Assembly: GCA_035559795.1 (NCBI GenBank)
Contig: DATMAR010000002.1
Span: forward strand, 1 to 64,000
Length of the DNA stretch: 64,000 bases
Reading direction: 5' to 3'
DNA from: Fimbriimonadales bacterium
GTDB lineage: Bacteria > Armatimonadota > Fimbriimonadia > Fimbriimonadales > ATM1
Of the stretch, positions 17,073-26,520 are shown piece after piece; position 1 is the stretch's first letter, and every line of letters starts with the position of its first letter. The notes below the pieces were generated by a model. The model was not told where the DNA came from. It saw nothing but the letters and a program-made list of their open reading frames with translations, and did no database searches. Made by a program: the position numbers and the translations under genes.

Positions 17073-18139
17073 CTATTTATTCGCTTTGAGCATTTTCTCG
17101 AAACTCTCTACTAAATTTTGCATTCCAAAACGAATCGGGTCTGTAACAGGCAATTGCGTTTCGTTTTGTGTTCGCTCGATGAAGTCGCGAGCCTCTGCGT
17201 CTTCCAAAGAGATGTATTCAGTGCAATGCCGATGACATTCGGTCTGGGAAACACACCGCAAGCCTCGGACAAATCTTGATATAAACCAATCAGTGCTTTT
17301 AACGGAGGGATTCTTACCCAAGGATGGAAGCGAATCGTCTCCTGTTTTGCACGAGCCACCATGAGCAAATGCGTCGGCATCGCTCCACGGAGAAGCGCAA
17401 GATTGGCGCTTGCCGCAGGATGACAAAGAGAACCTTGACCTTCGACTAAAATTACGTCAGCATCTTTCGAAGCATTCATAACTTCCGATTCGATTGCACC
17501 AGCAGCATAATCAACGCGAACTGCATCAATCGCAACACCTCTTCCAGAAATGCAAAGCCCGACCTGCCCTGTCGCAACGAAAACGGAGCGCCATCCTCGC
17601 TCCCTAAGTACATTATGCAACTCGATCGTCGCAGTCATCTTTCCTACCGTCATATCCGTGCCGACACTAAGAATTCTGGGAATATCGAGCAATCTTGCCG
17701 CGCCAGTGCCGGGTTTCAAACCTGGCGGCTCTACCCTTATGTCTAGAATCCATCTCCCTTTTTGCAGAGCCTCTAAAAAGAAGGGGTCGTTTTCCATGCG
17801 TGCGTGAAGGGGATTTACTAAAGAAAAACCGATCTCTAAGGCATGTCTAATTTCATCTCGCCATTCTTGCGGTAGCATTCCGCCTGGGGGGGCTATTCCT
17901 ATGATTAAGATTTCCGCTCCTAATCTCTTTGCCTCGTCAACCGTTGACACGATAGGCGCATAACGAACTCGCGGAAGATAATCTTGAGGGTTGCATCCAG
18001 CAAGTTCGCGGTCAACGATTGCGACAACCTGCGCCCTACCATATCGCAGCATCCCTTCCGCCAATTTTCCGAAAGAGCCGGCTAATTGGCCATGCGTAAG
18101 CAACGCCACTTTCGCACTCTCATCGAGTGGAAAGTTCAT
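17073..18139 (-). pseudogene. dgcN: DUF1611 / D-glutamate N-acetyltransferase DgcN, frameshifted near its 3' end
   Basis: A DUF1611-family protein, now linked to D-glutamate N-acetyltransferase DgcN. It has an N-terminal Rossmann-like domain and a C-terminal P-loop-like domain with SVGTDMTVGKMTATIEL, ATGQVGL and VEGQGSLCHP. The frame that starts at 18139 holds to about codon 307 (VIGIALNTS near 17215). It then runs off into an unrelated tail ending at 17111, while the expected ending (SLEDAEARDFIE ... LPVTDPIRFG) continues in another frame to a stop at 17073. One missing base around 17205-17220 explains this. It is either a real inactivating mutation near the C-terminus or an assembly error. 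It is coupled to dgcA by a 4-nt overlap. Confidence 0.8.
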
Positions 18140-19188
18140 CGAAATGAAACTCCTAATCCTGGGTTCATGCTCAAAATCAATCGTCCTTGGGACATTTCAA
18201 GACCATGAACCGGGTCTGGGTTCATGTTGAGATGACTATCTAAATCGATATATTCTGCCCCCCTTGCAATGCTTGCTGCTGCGGCAATCGAAAGAGAACT
18301 TTCACCGAAACACCCCAACATCACTCGTAAACCCAATGCGCGTGCTACATGAATCATCCGCATCCCTTCTATAATTCCGCCGCATTTCATCAACTTGATG
18401 TTGACACCATCGCAGTACTTGGAAACCTTTGCGACCTCTTTCGAATTCCAAACACTTTCGTCTAAAAAAATCGGTAACTTTCTTTGCACATACAATAAGG
18501 GCATTTCTTTATCGCATTCATAAGACAAAGGCTGCTCGATATATTCGCATCCTCTATGCGCCAACCATTCGCACATCACGATCGCATCGGAGATATTCCA
18601 GCCACCGTTAGCGTCTACTCGTATCTTTATTTCTTTGTATCCTGCAACTTCCGAAATCCCTCGCTGAACCGCGAGAAAGCGTTCCTTATCCGCTTCGATT
18701 CCGTCTTCCCCGCCGAGTTTTAATTTTATGTAGGGAGAATCGTAAGACATTAGGATCTCTTTCGTTCGCTCACGAACGAATTCGGGTGAATCCAAACCGA
18801 TCGTAATGCTCGTTGCCCGAGTCTCCCTTTCCCCTCCGAAGAGTTGCCAAAGCGGCATCCGCGCCTTTTTTCCCACCCAATCGAGGCAAGCGTTTAAAAG
18901 CGCGGCTTGAGTTGCAGTTCCTATCCCATGTTCCCGCGCTAAGTCCTCCATTTCAAGATACTTATGTGGAGTGAAATCTTCTAACTTTTCCGATAAAAGT
19001 TGAATTTCTTCTAAAGATTTCACGGCACTTTGAGGGTGACGGTAGCCTATTTCAGCCATCTCGCCATATCCCTCGATTCCGTCATGACGGATGGTTATGT
19101 ATAGGTTTTTGGAGATTTCAGATACTCCTCTCGCAGTGCGTAGCGGTTTCTTTCTTGGTATTTCCAATATACGAGATTCGAGTTCCAT
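18136..19188 (-). CDS. dgcA: Enolase-superfamily epimerase (dipeptide epimerase / N-acetyl-D-glutamate racemase DgcA-like)
   Basis: A 350-aa enolase-superfamily enzyme of the muconate-lactonizing subgroup. The barrel residues are visible: KLKLGG (KxK on strand 2), metal ligands in RVDANGGW, YIEQPL and FLDES, the second catalytic Lys in VNIKLMKCGG, and a C-terminal YIDLDSH (DxD), as in Ala-Glu epimerases. Coupling to the DUF1611 gene points to DgcA, which racemises N-acetyl-glutamate after DgcN acetylates D-glutamate. L-Ala-D/L-Glu epimerase of murein recycling is the alternative. TAAGAT lies 7 nt before the ATG, with no Shine-Dalgarno site. Confidence 0.85.
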   Translation of the reverse strand: MELESRILEIPRKKPLRTARGVSEISKNLYITIRHDGIEGYGEMAEIGYRHPQSAVKSLEEIQLLSEKLEDFTPHKYLEMEDLAREHGIGTATQAALLNACLDWVGKKARMPLWQLFGGERETRATSITIGLDSPEFVRERTKEILMSYDSPYIKLKLGGEDGIEADKERFLAVQRGISEVAGYKEIKIRVDANGGWNISDAIVMCEWLAHRGCEYIEQPLSYECDKEMPLLYVQRKLPIFLDESVWNSKEVAKVSKYCDGVNIKLMKCGGIIEGMRMIHVARALGLRVMLGCFGESSLSIAAAASIARGAEYIDLDSHLNMNPDPVHGLEMSQGRLILSMNPGLGVSFR

Positions 19189-19195
19189 CCCAGAA

Positions 19196-19201
19196 ATCTT
19201 A
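19196..19201 (-). promoter_or_regulatory. dgcA -10 hexamer, leaderless spacing
   Basis: TAAGAT on the minus strand ending 7 nt before the dgcA ATG; the -35 is unclear. Confidence 0.4.
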
Positions 19202-19318
19202 TCCTACATCTCTATCAGGTAACGAAAGGGCTTTTTATTGCCGATAAAACTATAAACCAATAGTGGTTGCTTCCACGCGTGCTTATGAACTCGCACGCCA
19301 ATATCTAAAGGATGTTTC

Positions 19319-20185
19319 ATGGCATTATCCATTGACCCATCATCTGTTCGACGATACATCGAAAGATCGCTCAACGACTTGCCAGCGTTGCCTTCGATCG
19401 TTACGAAGGTACTAGAGTTATCCGAGAATCCCGAAACATCGGCATCCGAGCTCGAAGAAATCATTCTCGCCGACCAAGCAATTACAGCTAAGTTCCTTCG
19501 GGTTGTCAATAGTGCTTATTACGGATTGGCTACACAGGTGACGAGCATCTCTCATGCTGTCGTGATTCTCGGATTCCAACAAGTGAGAAACATCGTTTTG
19601 AGCATGACGGCGATGAGCCTTCTCAAAGCACGCAATAAGGGAACTATAAATATATTGCATTCGTTTTGGAGACATTCGTTCGGCACAGGTGCTGCAGCAA
19701 TTCAACTCGCGAAAATTAAAAAAATTCCCGCCCAACAAAGAGACCTTGTCCATGTCGGTGGAATACTGCACGACATCGGACAACTTTTTCTCTTTGGAAA
19801 TTTCACGGAACTTTACCGCCTTACTTTGCAACTCGCTGCGACCCAATCCATTTCCATACACGAAGCAGAAAAGAAAATCTTAGGAATTACGAATGCGGAA
19901 GTGGGAGGTCATTTAGCTCAAGCGTGGAATTTTCCAAAAAACCTCGCAGACATCATAGAATTCCATCACGGACCGTTCGATGAATTGCCAGAACACACGA
20001 TAGCCATCGTTCACGCCGCAGATTATCTCACGAAATGCTCGGGAAACGTTTTACCTAGCGGAATAGATCCGATGGACGAACATGTGGAACAATGGCTCAA
20101 CTTACAGCCGGAAGAAATACCTTCTCTCTTGGTGCACATTTCCAAAAAGATAAAAGACGCAGAAGAATTTTTCGAAATCTTTTAG
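19319..20185 (+). CDS. HDOD-domain signalling protein
   Basis: A 288-aa protein with one HDOD domain (about residues 18-215; LNDLPALPSIVTKVLEL, LADQAITAKFLRVVNSAYYG, HVGGILHDIGQL) and an acidic C-terminal tail. HDOD proteins are HD-related regulators used in chemosensory, stress and twitching or flagellar circuits. An HD-type pair (LHDIG) survives here, so hydrolase activity cannot be excluded. No partner kinase or chemotaxis gene is adjacent. The start follows AAAGGATG at a normal distance. Confidence 0.88.
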   Translation: MALSIDPSSVRRYIERSLNDLPALPSIVTKVLELSENPETSASELEEIILADQAITAKFLRVVNSAYYGLATQVTSISHAVVILGFQQVRNIVLSMTAMSLLKARNKGTINILHSFWRHSFGTGAAAIQLAKIKKIPAQQRDLVHVGGILHDIGQLFLFGNFTELYRLTLQLAATQSISIHEAEKKILGITNAEVGGHLAQAWNFPKNLADIIEFHHGPFDELPEHTIAIVHAADYLTKCSGNVLPSGIDPMDEHVEQWLNLQPEEIPSLLVHISKKIKDAEEFFEIF

Positions 20186-20239
20186 GAAACACAGCCTTTT
20201 ACCCAAGAGTTATTAAGAAGAAACGATCCCATCAGTCAC

Positions 20240-20270
20240 TTGTCTGCTGCGCCAGACAAAGAAGTATAAT
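20240..20270 (+). promoter_or_regulatory. Promoter of tRNA-Glu
   Basis: TTGTCT (20240-20245), a 19-nt spacer and a perfect TATAAT (20265-20270), placing transcription start a few bases before the tRNA 5' end at 20281. Confidence 0.55.
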
Positions 20271-20280
20271 TTCTGTCTAA

Positions 20281-20357
20281 GCCCCCGTCGTCTAGCGGTC
20301 AAGGACGTCGCCCTCTCACGGCGAAGGTCGCCGGTTCGAATCCGGTCGGGGGTACCA
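20281..20357 (+). tRNA. tRNA-Glu (anticodon CTC)
   Basis: A complete cloverleaf by eye: acceptor GCCCCCG/CGGGGGT with one G-U pair at the end, a D arm with AGCGGTCAAGG, an anticodon stem TCGCC/GGCGA around loop CTCTCAC (anticodon CTC, reading GAG), a T arm CCGG-TTCGAAT-CCGG, and an encoded CCA (20355-20357). Confidence 0.95.
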
Positions 20358-20456
20358 AAATCCGATAGATACGTTCTACCGAAATGCTTACCCCCCGCGT
20401 TAGTGCGTAAAGTCCACGTATAAATTCACAATACCTATATAAAGCTCATATAAAGC

Positions 20457-21485
20457 TCACAAGTCTTTGCCCAAAACCGTTCCATAAAAATCCGCCACGA
20501 ACGTTTTGAACTCCGGCTTTTGCAATAAAGGTCGCCACCAATCTTGATGTTTTACATACCACTCGACTGTCGAACGCAAGCCCTTCTCGAAAGGAACTTT
20601 CGGTTTCCATCCTAATTTTTTTATCTTGTCGCAATTCATACTATAACGTAAGTCATGTGCTTTTCCCCTCGGGTCAGGAATAAACCGTATCAAATCTTTA
20701 GGTTTTTTCAATATATCCAAAATCATTTCTGTGATGTAAATATTTTTTCGTTCGTTTTTATCCGCAATGTTATAAATCTCCCCCTCTTTTCCGTATCGTA
20801 AGGCGACATCTATACCCGAGACATGGTCTTCTACGTGTATCCATTCTCGCACTTGATTTCCATCACCATATAACGGCACGACTTTGTTATCGATCAATCG
20901 AGTGACGAAGAACGAGATGAGTTTTTCCGGATATTGATAAGGACCATAAGTATTCCCACCTCTCGTAATGATAACAGGCGTCGAATAGCTTACGAAATGC
21001 GCTCTGCACAGTAAGTCCCCCCCTGCCTTGCTCGCGCTATAGGGTGTGTTAGGACGCAATGGAGATTCTTCTGTAAATTCACCCTCCGTAATCGAGCCAT
21101 AAACCTCGTCCGTAGAAACATGAACGATTCTTTTTACGTTCGTTCTACGCGCACAAACCAATAAATTATGAACTCCGATGACATTCGTCTCTAAAAATTC
21201 TTTCGAGGAAAGCAGACTGCGATCGTTGTGTGTTTGCGCCGCGAAGTTTACTATGGCATCTATTTCATCTTCCCTTAATATTCTCGTTACGACATTTTCG
21301 TCTTCTATTCGCCCTTTATAGAAGCGAAAACGGGGATGGTCGCGTATGTCGCTAATCGTAGTTAAATTTCCGGCGTAAGTCAGCGCATCTAAAACGAAGA
21401 TTTTATCCTGCGGATAATTCTCCAAAACATAACGACAATAATGACTGCCTATGAAACCTGCACCGCCTGTAACTAAAATATTCAT
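20457..21485 (-). CDS. rfbB: dTDP-glucose 4,6-dehydratase
   Basis: An NAD-dependent extended SDR enzyme that makes dTDP-4-keto-6-deoxyglucose for surface sugars (342 aa, normal). The N-terminal TGGAGFIGSHYCRYVLE is the dinucleotide site; HVSTDEVYGS and the Tyr-x-x-x-Lys in PYSASKAGGD are the catalytic signatures; NTYGPYQYPEKLISFF and GDGNQVREWIHVEDH are typical RmlB segments. It follows the epimerase gene by 12 nt. rfbA and rfbD are not in the window. Confidence 0.94.
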   Translation of the reverse strand: MNILVTGGAGFIGSHYCRYVLENYPQDKIFVLDALTYAGNLTTISDIRDHPRFRFYKGRIEDENVVTRILREDEIDAIVNFAAQTHNDRSLLSSKEFLETNVIGVHNLLVCARRTNVKRIVHVSTDEVYGSITEGEFTEESPLRPNTPYSASKAGGDLLCRAHFVSYSTPVIITRGGNTYGPYQYPEKLISFFVTRLIDNKVVPLYGDGNQVREWIHVEDHVSGIDVALRYGKEGEIYNIADKNERKNIYITEMILDILKKPKDLIRFIPDPRGKAHDLRYSMNCDKIKKLGWKPKVPFEKGLRSTVEWYVKHQDWWRPLLQKPEFKTFVADFYGTVLGKDL

Positions 21486-21497
21486 GAGGGGATTTCT

Positions 21498-21962
21498 TTA
21501 TACTCGAAACGGCGAATCGGGATTTTCTTCATGCCGAATTTCATCAACGGGATTTTGCCTTCCCCAACCGCCATAAAGAGCATTTGGAACATTCAAAATC
21601 CATGCCTCTTTTTCACCGATGTTCTTGTACGCGTGCACGACGCCGGGAGGGACGATTACAAACGTCGGAGCATGTTCGCCCACTTCCATGCGAATCTCCG
21701 CTGGGGGATAGCCGGAGCGATTCTCCCATAAGCAAAGAAGAAACTTTCCTGACAAAAACACAAACCCATCCGTTTGTTCTTTGTGTTCGTGAGGGCCCCG
21801 AACGACTCCCTGTTGCGTAGAACTAACATATGCCATCACCGGGCGAAATCCTTCCGGCAATTCGTCTTCTCGAAATGCCTCGACCAGCCATCCCCGTCTG
21901 TCTTCGTGTCTATTTAAGTGCCTCACGAAAACCCCCGGCATAATTTCTTTATACATATTCAT
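21498..21962 (-). CDS. rfbC: dTDP-4-dehydrorhamnose 3,5-epimerase-like cupin protein
   Basis: A small cupin of the RmlC-like sugar epimerase group (154 aa, shorter than the 180 or so of classical RmlC). RGPHEHKEQTD carries the catalytic His region, and VIVPPGVVHAYKNIG is the second cupin motif. It belongs to the short subgroup found beside rfbB in many surface-sugar loci; it may be a 3,5-epimerase or a 3-epimerase. TAAAAT lies 9 nt before the ATG, which suggests a leaderless start for this two-gene operon. Confidence 0.82.
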   Translation of the reverse strand: MNMYKEIMPGVFVRHLNRHEDRRGWLVEAFREDELPEGFRPVMAYVSSTQQGVVRGPHEHKEQTDGFVFLSGKFLLCLWENRSGYPPAEIRMEVGEHAPTFVIVPPGVVHAYKNIGEKEAWILNVPNALYGGWGRQNPVDEIRHEENPDSPFRV

Positions 21963-22102
21963 CGGTTTTCGATTTTACATGAATCCAAGGGATCGGTTTT
22001 TATGAATTATGTTGTAGCGTTTATCAACGCAACGTAAACCGGATAACAAAAATAGTCCCGAAAAAAAGTATAAACCCGAAAGCAAGATTGATGGAAAATC
22101 GT

Positions 22103-23299
22103 TTAACCACCAGCGCTTTTTAGCGCAAGCATCAAACTCCTCATGTTCAATCGAGTTCCGAGTTTTTGTTCGTAATTAGGATTCAAGCCGTCAATGTTAT
22201 CCCCCGATTCGTTGACGATGTCGCGAATCACGTCGGGAATCAGCACGGGCTTTATGTGGGAGAGTCCTGCAGCCAAAGCACCTACAACGAAAGGAGAGCC
22301 GAAAGAGGTCCCAGACCAAATCCCCATCGTCCCATCCCACCAAAAACTCACGATTCCGGTCGCTGGCGCTGCGGATTCCGCAGTTCCATCCCAGTTGCTG
22401 AAAGAGGCTTTGATATCGTATGGGTCTACACCGGTCACGCAAATGCTTTCACTATAGCGAGCCGGAAAATCCGCTCCCTCGTGATTGCCATTTCCTACTG
22501 GTGCACAAATGACGAGACCATTTTCGTCCGTCCAATCTAAAACATCGCTCAATGCCTTGACTTGTTGTTCCGAGCCGAGGCTTACGTTTGCCACTTCTGC
22601 GCCGTTGATTACCGCAAAGGCTAAACCTTTGATGATTCTCCACGCGGTCGAGTATCCGTCACTATCCGCGACGCGAACGACGACCAATTGCGTCGTAGGG
22701 GATAACATCGCGACGATTCCTGCCACCATCGTTCCATGTCCTACACCTTCGTCTTTTTCTCCATCACCGTCGGAATCCGTGTTTTTCGGTAGGTCCCAAG
22801 GTTGTTCATTCGGTTCTACTACATTTAATTTCGCTACGACTCTAAAGAGCAAAATGGGCTGATAAGGAGAGATACCCGTATCTAATATCGCCACGCGCAC
22901 GCGACGATTGTAACTCGAAAGAAAAGAGGGGGGGACATATTCGATCTGTTGCAAAACATTTTTATTTTCTTCGTAGAATGTTTTCGAATCGCCGACTACT
23001 CCTATCGTCGTTCCTTTTCCTGCTCCGATATGCTCGGGCATGATTACGGTTTGATCTTCCTCTGCCCAGATAATTCGCGGGTCGTCCAGCATATCTTGTT
23101 GAATTAAATCGGGGTCCACTCCATCGGGGACTTGATAATAAACGAAGGGAGCGGGATCGGTCGTATCAATAAGAGTCAACCCGTAATCTACCGCAATTTG
23201 TTTCGCATCCGCGCCAGGCGCAAGACGACAAATCAGGAAGTTAGCAGAAAAGGCAGTTTGGAAAAGAAATAAACAAAGGAATAAAAAGATTTTTTTCAT
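22103..23299 (-). CDS. Secreted subtilisin-family (S8) serine protease
   Basis: A signal peptide (residues 1-19, cleavage after AFSA), an N-terminal propeptide-like domain (about 20-90) and an S8 catalytic domain. The triad is D140 (AILDTG), H188 (GHGTMVAG) and S332 (SGTSFGSP), with the oxyanion Asn at N270 (VGNGNHEG). A DSDGDG stretch (175-180) may bind calcium. It is 398 aa and looks fully active. Its ATG overlaps the stop of the TPR-CHAT gene by 4 nt, making it the last gene of the sigma/anti-sigma/CHAT operon. The substrate is unknown; it would act outside the cytoplasm while CHAT acts inside. Confidence 0.93.
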   Translation of the reverse strand: MKKIFLFLCLFLFQTAFSANFLICRLAPGADAKQIAVDYGLTLIDTTDPAPFVYYQVPDGVDPDLIQQDMLDDPRIIWAEEDQTVIMPEHIGAGKGTTIGVVGDSKTFYEENKNVLQQIEYVPPSFLSSYNRRVRVAILDTGISPYQPILLFRVVAKLNVVEPNEQPWDLPKNTDSDGDGEKDEGVGHGTMVAGIVAMLSPTTQLVVVRVADSDGYSTAWRIIKGLAFAVINGAEVANVSLGSEQQVKALSDVLDWTDENGLVICAPVGNGNHEGADFPARYSESICVTGVDPYDIKASFSNWDGTAESAAPATGIVSFWWDGTMGIWSGTSFGSPFVVGALAAGLSHIKPVLIPDVIRDIVNESGDNIDGLNPNYEQKLGTRLNMRSLMLALKSAGG

Positions 23300-25983
23300 G
23301 CGGCTTTCTCCTGTTCGAGAGATTTAGAACGATAACCGGCAAAAAGAGTCATCGGCGCCCAATAATAAGGATGGGGCATCTCATTTTGCACGGATTTCTT
23401 TGCGTTGTTCAAGGACTCTAAAATCGTATTTCCTTCAATCAATTTCCTGTAATAAGGGACGACGAATAAACTCGCTGCGCGGTCGTCTAGACCCCATAAA
23501 CTCGCTATCACCGACGCTGCGCCTTTCGCTAAAAATGCTCTGACGAAGCCGTCCGGCTCAGTTCTAATTATAGCGCTCAAACCCCCTGTTTCGCAAGCCG
23601 AGAGAGTTACCAGTTCTACGCGCATCGGGCTTTTCACGATTTCGGCAGCCGTCAACTTCCCACCCGCAAAATCTAAATAAGAGAACATCGGATTTTCGCG
23701 ATTCAAATGCGCATGGGTAGCGACGTGGAGCAAATCATAACTATCTACTTCTAAGGATTTGCGCACTTCCTCGATATGTGTGAAGTAATGGGCATCGGGG
23801 AATAGTCGTTTCAGTTCTTCGAGTTCTTTCTCGATATAAGGCAAATCTTTCGTAGGGTAAGCCCAAAATGCTACCCTCGGATGTTTTCTCAGTGTAAGGA
23901 ACGCACCTTCAGAGGAAAATTGCGGACTCAAAGATAAAATCGGCTCTCTTCTTCCATCGAATAAAACCGACCATGGGACTCTCCATAAAATTCCGTCAGG
24001 GCAAATTGTCTCTTCCCTATTCGTGGAAAATTCTTCCGGAAACAACTTCTCGCGAACGATTCGGGCAATAGAATCGACCCCTTCTCGAGAAGAGTCCCCC
24101 CCAGTCATAGGAGACAACAATTCGAAATAAAGATATCGTAAAAATTCGGAGAGTTTTTCCGAGGTTGATGGAATCTTTTGCGCGCGTTCATTCCTTAGAA
24201 TATAGATATCCTTACCTGTATCTACGTAGATTAGCCCTTTACTCTCACCCATGACGGCTAAACCGCCAAGCACACGCTGGACGTTTCGAAGGCTCTCCGT
24301 CCATTTCCGCTGCATTGCGAGAAACTCTCTATTTCGAAACGTGCTTCGCGCTATCGCGGTTCCTGGAATTTCAGTCCTGAGTACTCGATTCCATTCGTCT
24401 CGGAGAGTACGCAGCCTGTCCATATCCTCTTTCGAAAACGCCTTCGTGGCTAAAAGAATTTCATCCAACAAAGTCGCCGAACGCGTTGCAGATATCACAT
24501 TTCGTGCATCTCTAATCGTTTCCGGGCGCGCTCGGGAAAGAAGCTCGTCGAGATACCTACACAACGCTTCTTGCTTATCCCGCAAAAAGGCGGCTCGCGA
24601 ATAAAGCGATGTCATCAACATGCGCTCATCCAATAAAACACGAAACATCTCTTGAAAATATTTCAGTCTCTGTTTCGACTCCGAAATCAAAGCCTTCAAA
24701 TAGTAAACACGCCAAAGCAGGGAACGATATCCTCGTCGCATGATCAACTCATTCGCACGGCTTATCTCTTTATCCGCTTCGAATCCTTTGAGAAATTTTG
24801 TATAGGCGAAAATGAGCAATGTGTTGGCAAGATGCCAATCCGAGCCGCTCTTCGAAAGCGTTTTAATCGCGCGTTCCCCCTCTGTAAGTGCATTTTGCAA
24901 ATCGTTTTTCGAGATGTAAACTTCTGTTAAAGCGCTGATACATGCACCAGCCCATACGCGATTATTCAATTTTTCGTATGCTTTCTCGGCACGTTTCAAA
25001 TATCGTATCGCATTCGCAGTTTCACCGAGCGCGGCATAGCAGGAGCCTAAACCCAAATAACAATTCGCTACGTTCAATTCGATGCCATGCGCTTTTTTTC
25101 TGGATAGTGCGTTTCGATAACAAGACAATGCCTCCGTAAATAGATTCAGGCGGTAATAAGCATCGCCTATGCTTTCCTCGATTCGAACTGCGTCTACATC
25201 GGAAAGTTCTTCGAATGTATCGCGCAAACGGAGCAATTTGTCCAATGCATCGTCTAATCTTCCTGAAAGCATATCCGCTTGGGCTATATTTACAGAGCAC
25301 AAAAACACATGATATCGGTCTCCGAGTTCTTGAAATATTTGTTGCGCTTCGTATGCGAGTTGCCGACATTTTTCTAAATCCCCCCCGTATAATTCTGCGG
25401 TAGAAGCACCTAATTTAGCCGCTGCTGCCTCTCTGCTCAATCCCGAACATTCTAAAATGCTCGCTGCTTCATTTAGAACTTTTCTCGCCGCTTCGTATTC
25501 GTCTCTCCATAAGTACGCATTTCCGACATTCACCATAATGCGAGCCGCGAGTGCCTTTTCTCCGTATCGAGTAAGTTCTTTGATAAGCCTCTTCCCCAAG
25601 GATATCGCCTCTGAGGTTTTACCCATACGAGCCAAAGAATCTACGGCGCCTGCAAGAACACTGAGAGACTCGATTCTGTTTTTTGCCAACTGCGATGCAG
25701 AACGAAACGACTCGACGCTTTCCATCCAACGGCCTATGCATCTTTCTCCTAACCCCTTTGCGCGAAATACATACATCGGGTCTTCAGAATAAGGCAAGAC
25801 GACATCCCAATATCGCGTGAATTGATATGCGCGTCGAGGATTCGAGCCAGCGAGTTTCGCGGCGGTTTCGAAAAAAACTTTCCCTAATTCTTTCATTTTC
25901 GTGCCACATTTCGAAAACAGTTTTTTTGCTTCCCGACGCGTCGTAATCTTTTCGAGTTCCTCAACCACTTCTCTGGCGTTCAT
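23296..25983 (-). CDS. TPR-CHAT caspase-like protease
   Basis: An 895-aa protein with no signal peptide. Residues about 30-480 are TPR-type helical repeats (for example around the DAYYRLNLFTEALSCYRNAL unit), 480-600 are helical linker, and 600-890 form a CHAT domain. The caspase-like dyad is His757 in HVATHAHL and Cys797 in LSACETGG, followed by KGAASVIASLW and YYWAPMTLFAG, all typical of CHAT. TPR-CHAT proteins are proteases triggered by a partner; the best known is Csx29 of type III-E CRISPR. Here the gene overlaps an anti-sigma gene upstream (23 nt) and the subtilisin gene downstream (4 nt). No CRISPR or nuclease gene is nearby. Confidence 0.93.
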   Translation of the reverse strand: MNAREVVEELEKITTRREAKKLFSKCGTKMKELGKVFFETAAKLAGSNPRRAYQFTRYWDVVLPYSEDPMYVFRAKGLGERCIGRWMESVESFRSASQLAKNRIESLSVLAGAVDSLARMGKTSEAISLGKRLIKELTRYGEKALAARIMVNVGNAYLWRDEYEAARKVLNEAASILECSGLSREAAAAKLGASTAELYGGDLEKCRQLAYEAQQIFQELGDRYHVFLCSVNIAQADMLSGRLDDALDKLLRLRDTFEELSDVDAVRIEESIGDAYYRLNLFTEALSCYRNALSRKKAHGIELNVANCYLGLGSCYAALGETANAIRYLKRAEKAYEKLNNRVWAGACISALTEVYISKNDLQNALTEGERAIKTLSKSGSDWHLANTLLIFAYTKFLKGFEADKEISRANELIMRRGYRSLLWRVYYLKALISESKQRLKYFQEMFRVLLDERMLMTSLYSRAAFLRDKQEALCRYLDELLSRARPETIRDARNVISATRSATLLDEILLATKAFSKEDMDRLRTLRDEWNRVLRTEIPGTAIARSTFRNREFLAMQRKWTESLRNVQRVLGGLAVMGESKGLIYVDTGKDIYILRNERAQKIPSTSEKLSEFLRYLYFELLSPMTGGDSSREGVDSIARIVREKLFPEEFSTNREETICPDGILWRVPWSVLFDGRREPILSLSPQFSSEGAFLTLRKHPRVAFWAYPTKDLPYIEKELEELKRLFPDAHYFTHIEEVRKSLEVDSYDLLHVATHAHLNRENPMFSYLDFAGGKLTAAEIVKSPMRVELVTLSACETGGLSAIIRTEPDGFVRAFLAKGAASVIASLWGLDDRAASLFVVPYYRKLIEGNTILESLNNAKKSVQNEMPHPYYWAPMTLFAGYRSKSLEQEKAA

Positions 25984-26515
25984 TGTTTTCTACACTCGGT
26001 GCAGGAATTTCTACGGTAATTCCAGGGCCTTCGAGTGTAAAAGTCGTTTGTTTCAATTCTTTTGCCAAGAACGAAATTCGCAGTGCCTCATCCGGCTCGA
26101 TTCGTTTCCCTCGTACTTTAACCTGCCATTCTTTCGAAGGCAGACTACTGATAACTTCCCAACCTTTTTCAGTTTTAACGTACATAACCCGCATGCGGTG
26201 GTCATCCCAAGAATATATGTTTTGAAAACTTCCCTGATGCGCCGCCCGAATTCCTTCCATCGCCAATGTAGAACTGACCAACTGCGCTCTTTGGGCTGTT
26301 CTTTGCTGGAAGATATCTTTTGCTTTTTCTATGACATCCTCCGGAGCGTCGAAGCGCGAAATCTTCGCAGTCCCTACAATTCTTTTAAACTGCTCTAATT
26401 TTTCCGAGCAGTTCGGGCACTTTTTCAAATGCTCCAATGCCTCGGGATGCTCTTCTCCGATTGCAATCCCCACCAATTCCTCGCTGAACCGAGAACAACC
26501 TGTTTTCTCCGCCAT
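25961..26515 (-). CDS. Zinc-finger anti-sigma factor, apparently soluble
   Basis: A 184-aa protein with an N-terminal ZAS-type motif H-x3-C-x2-C (H29, C33, C36, in EHLKKCPNC), as in anti-sigma factors that wrap their ECF sigma. Residues about 60-110 are helical, and the C-terminal part is beta-rich with no clear transmembrane helix, so it probably acts in the cytoplasm. It starts 5 nt after the sigma gene and its 3' end overlaps the TPR-CHAT gene by 23 nt. Cleavage by the CHAT protease would be a simple way to free the sigma factor; that is inference. Confidence 0.82.
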   Translation of the reverse strand: MAEKTGCSRFSEELVGIAIGEEHPEALEHLKKCPNCSEKLEQFKRIVGTAKISRFDAPEDVIEKAKDIFQQRTAQRAQLVSSTLAMEGIRAAHQGSFQNIYSWDDHRMRVMYVKTEKGWEVISSLPSKEWQVKVRGKRIEPDEALRISFLAKELKQTTFTLEGPGITVEIPAPSVENNERQRSG

Positions 26516-26520
26516 ACCTT

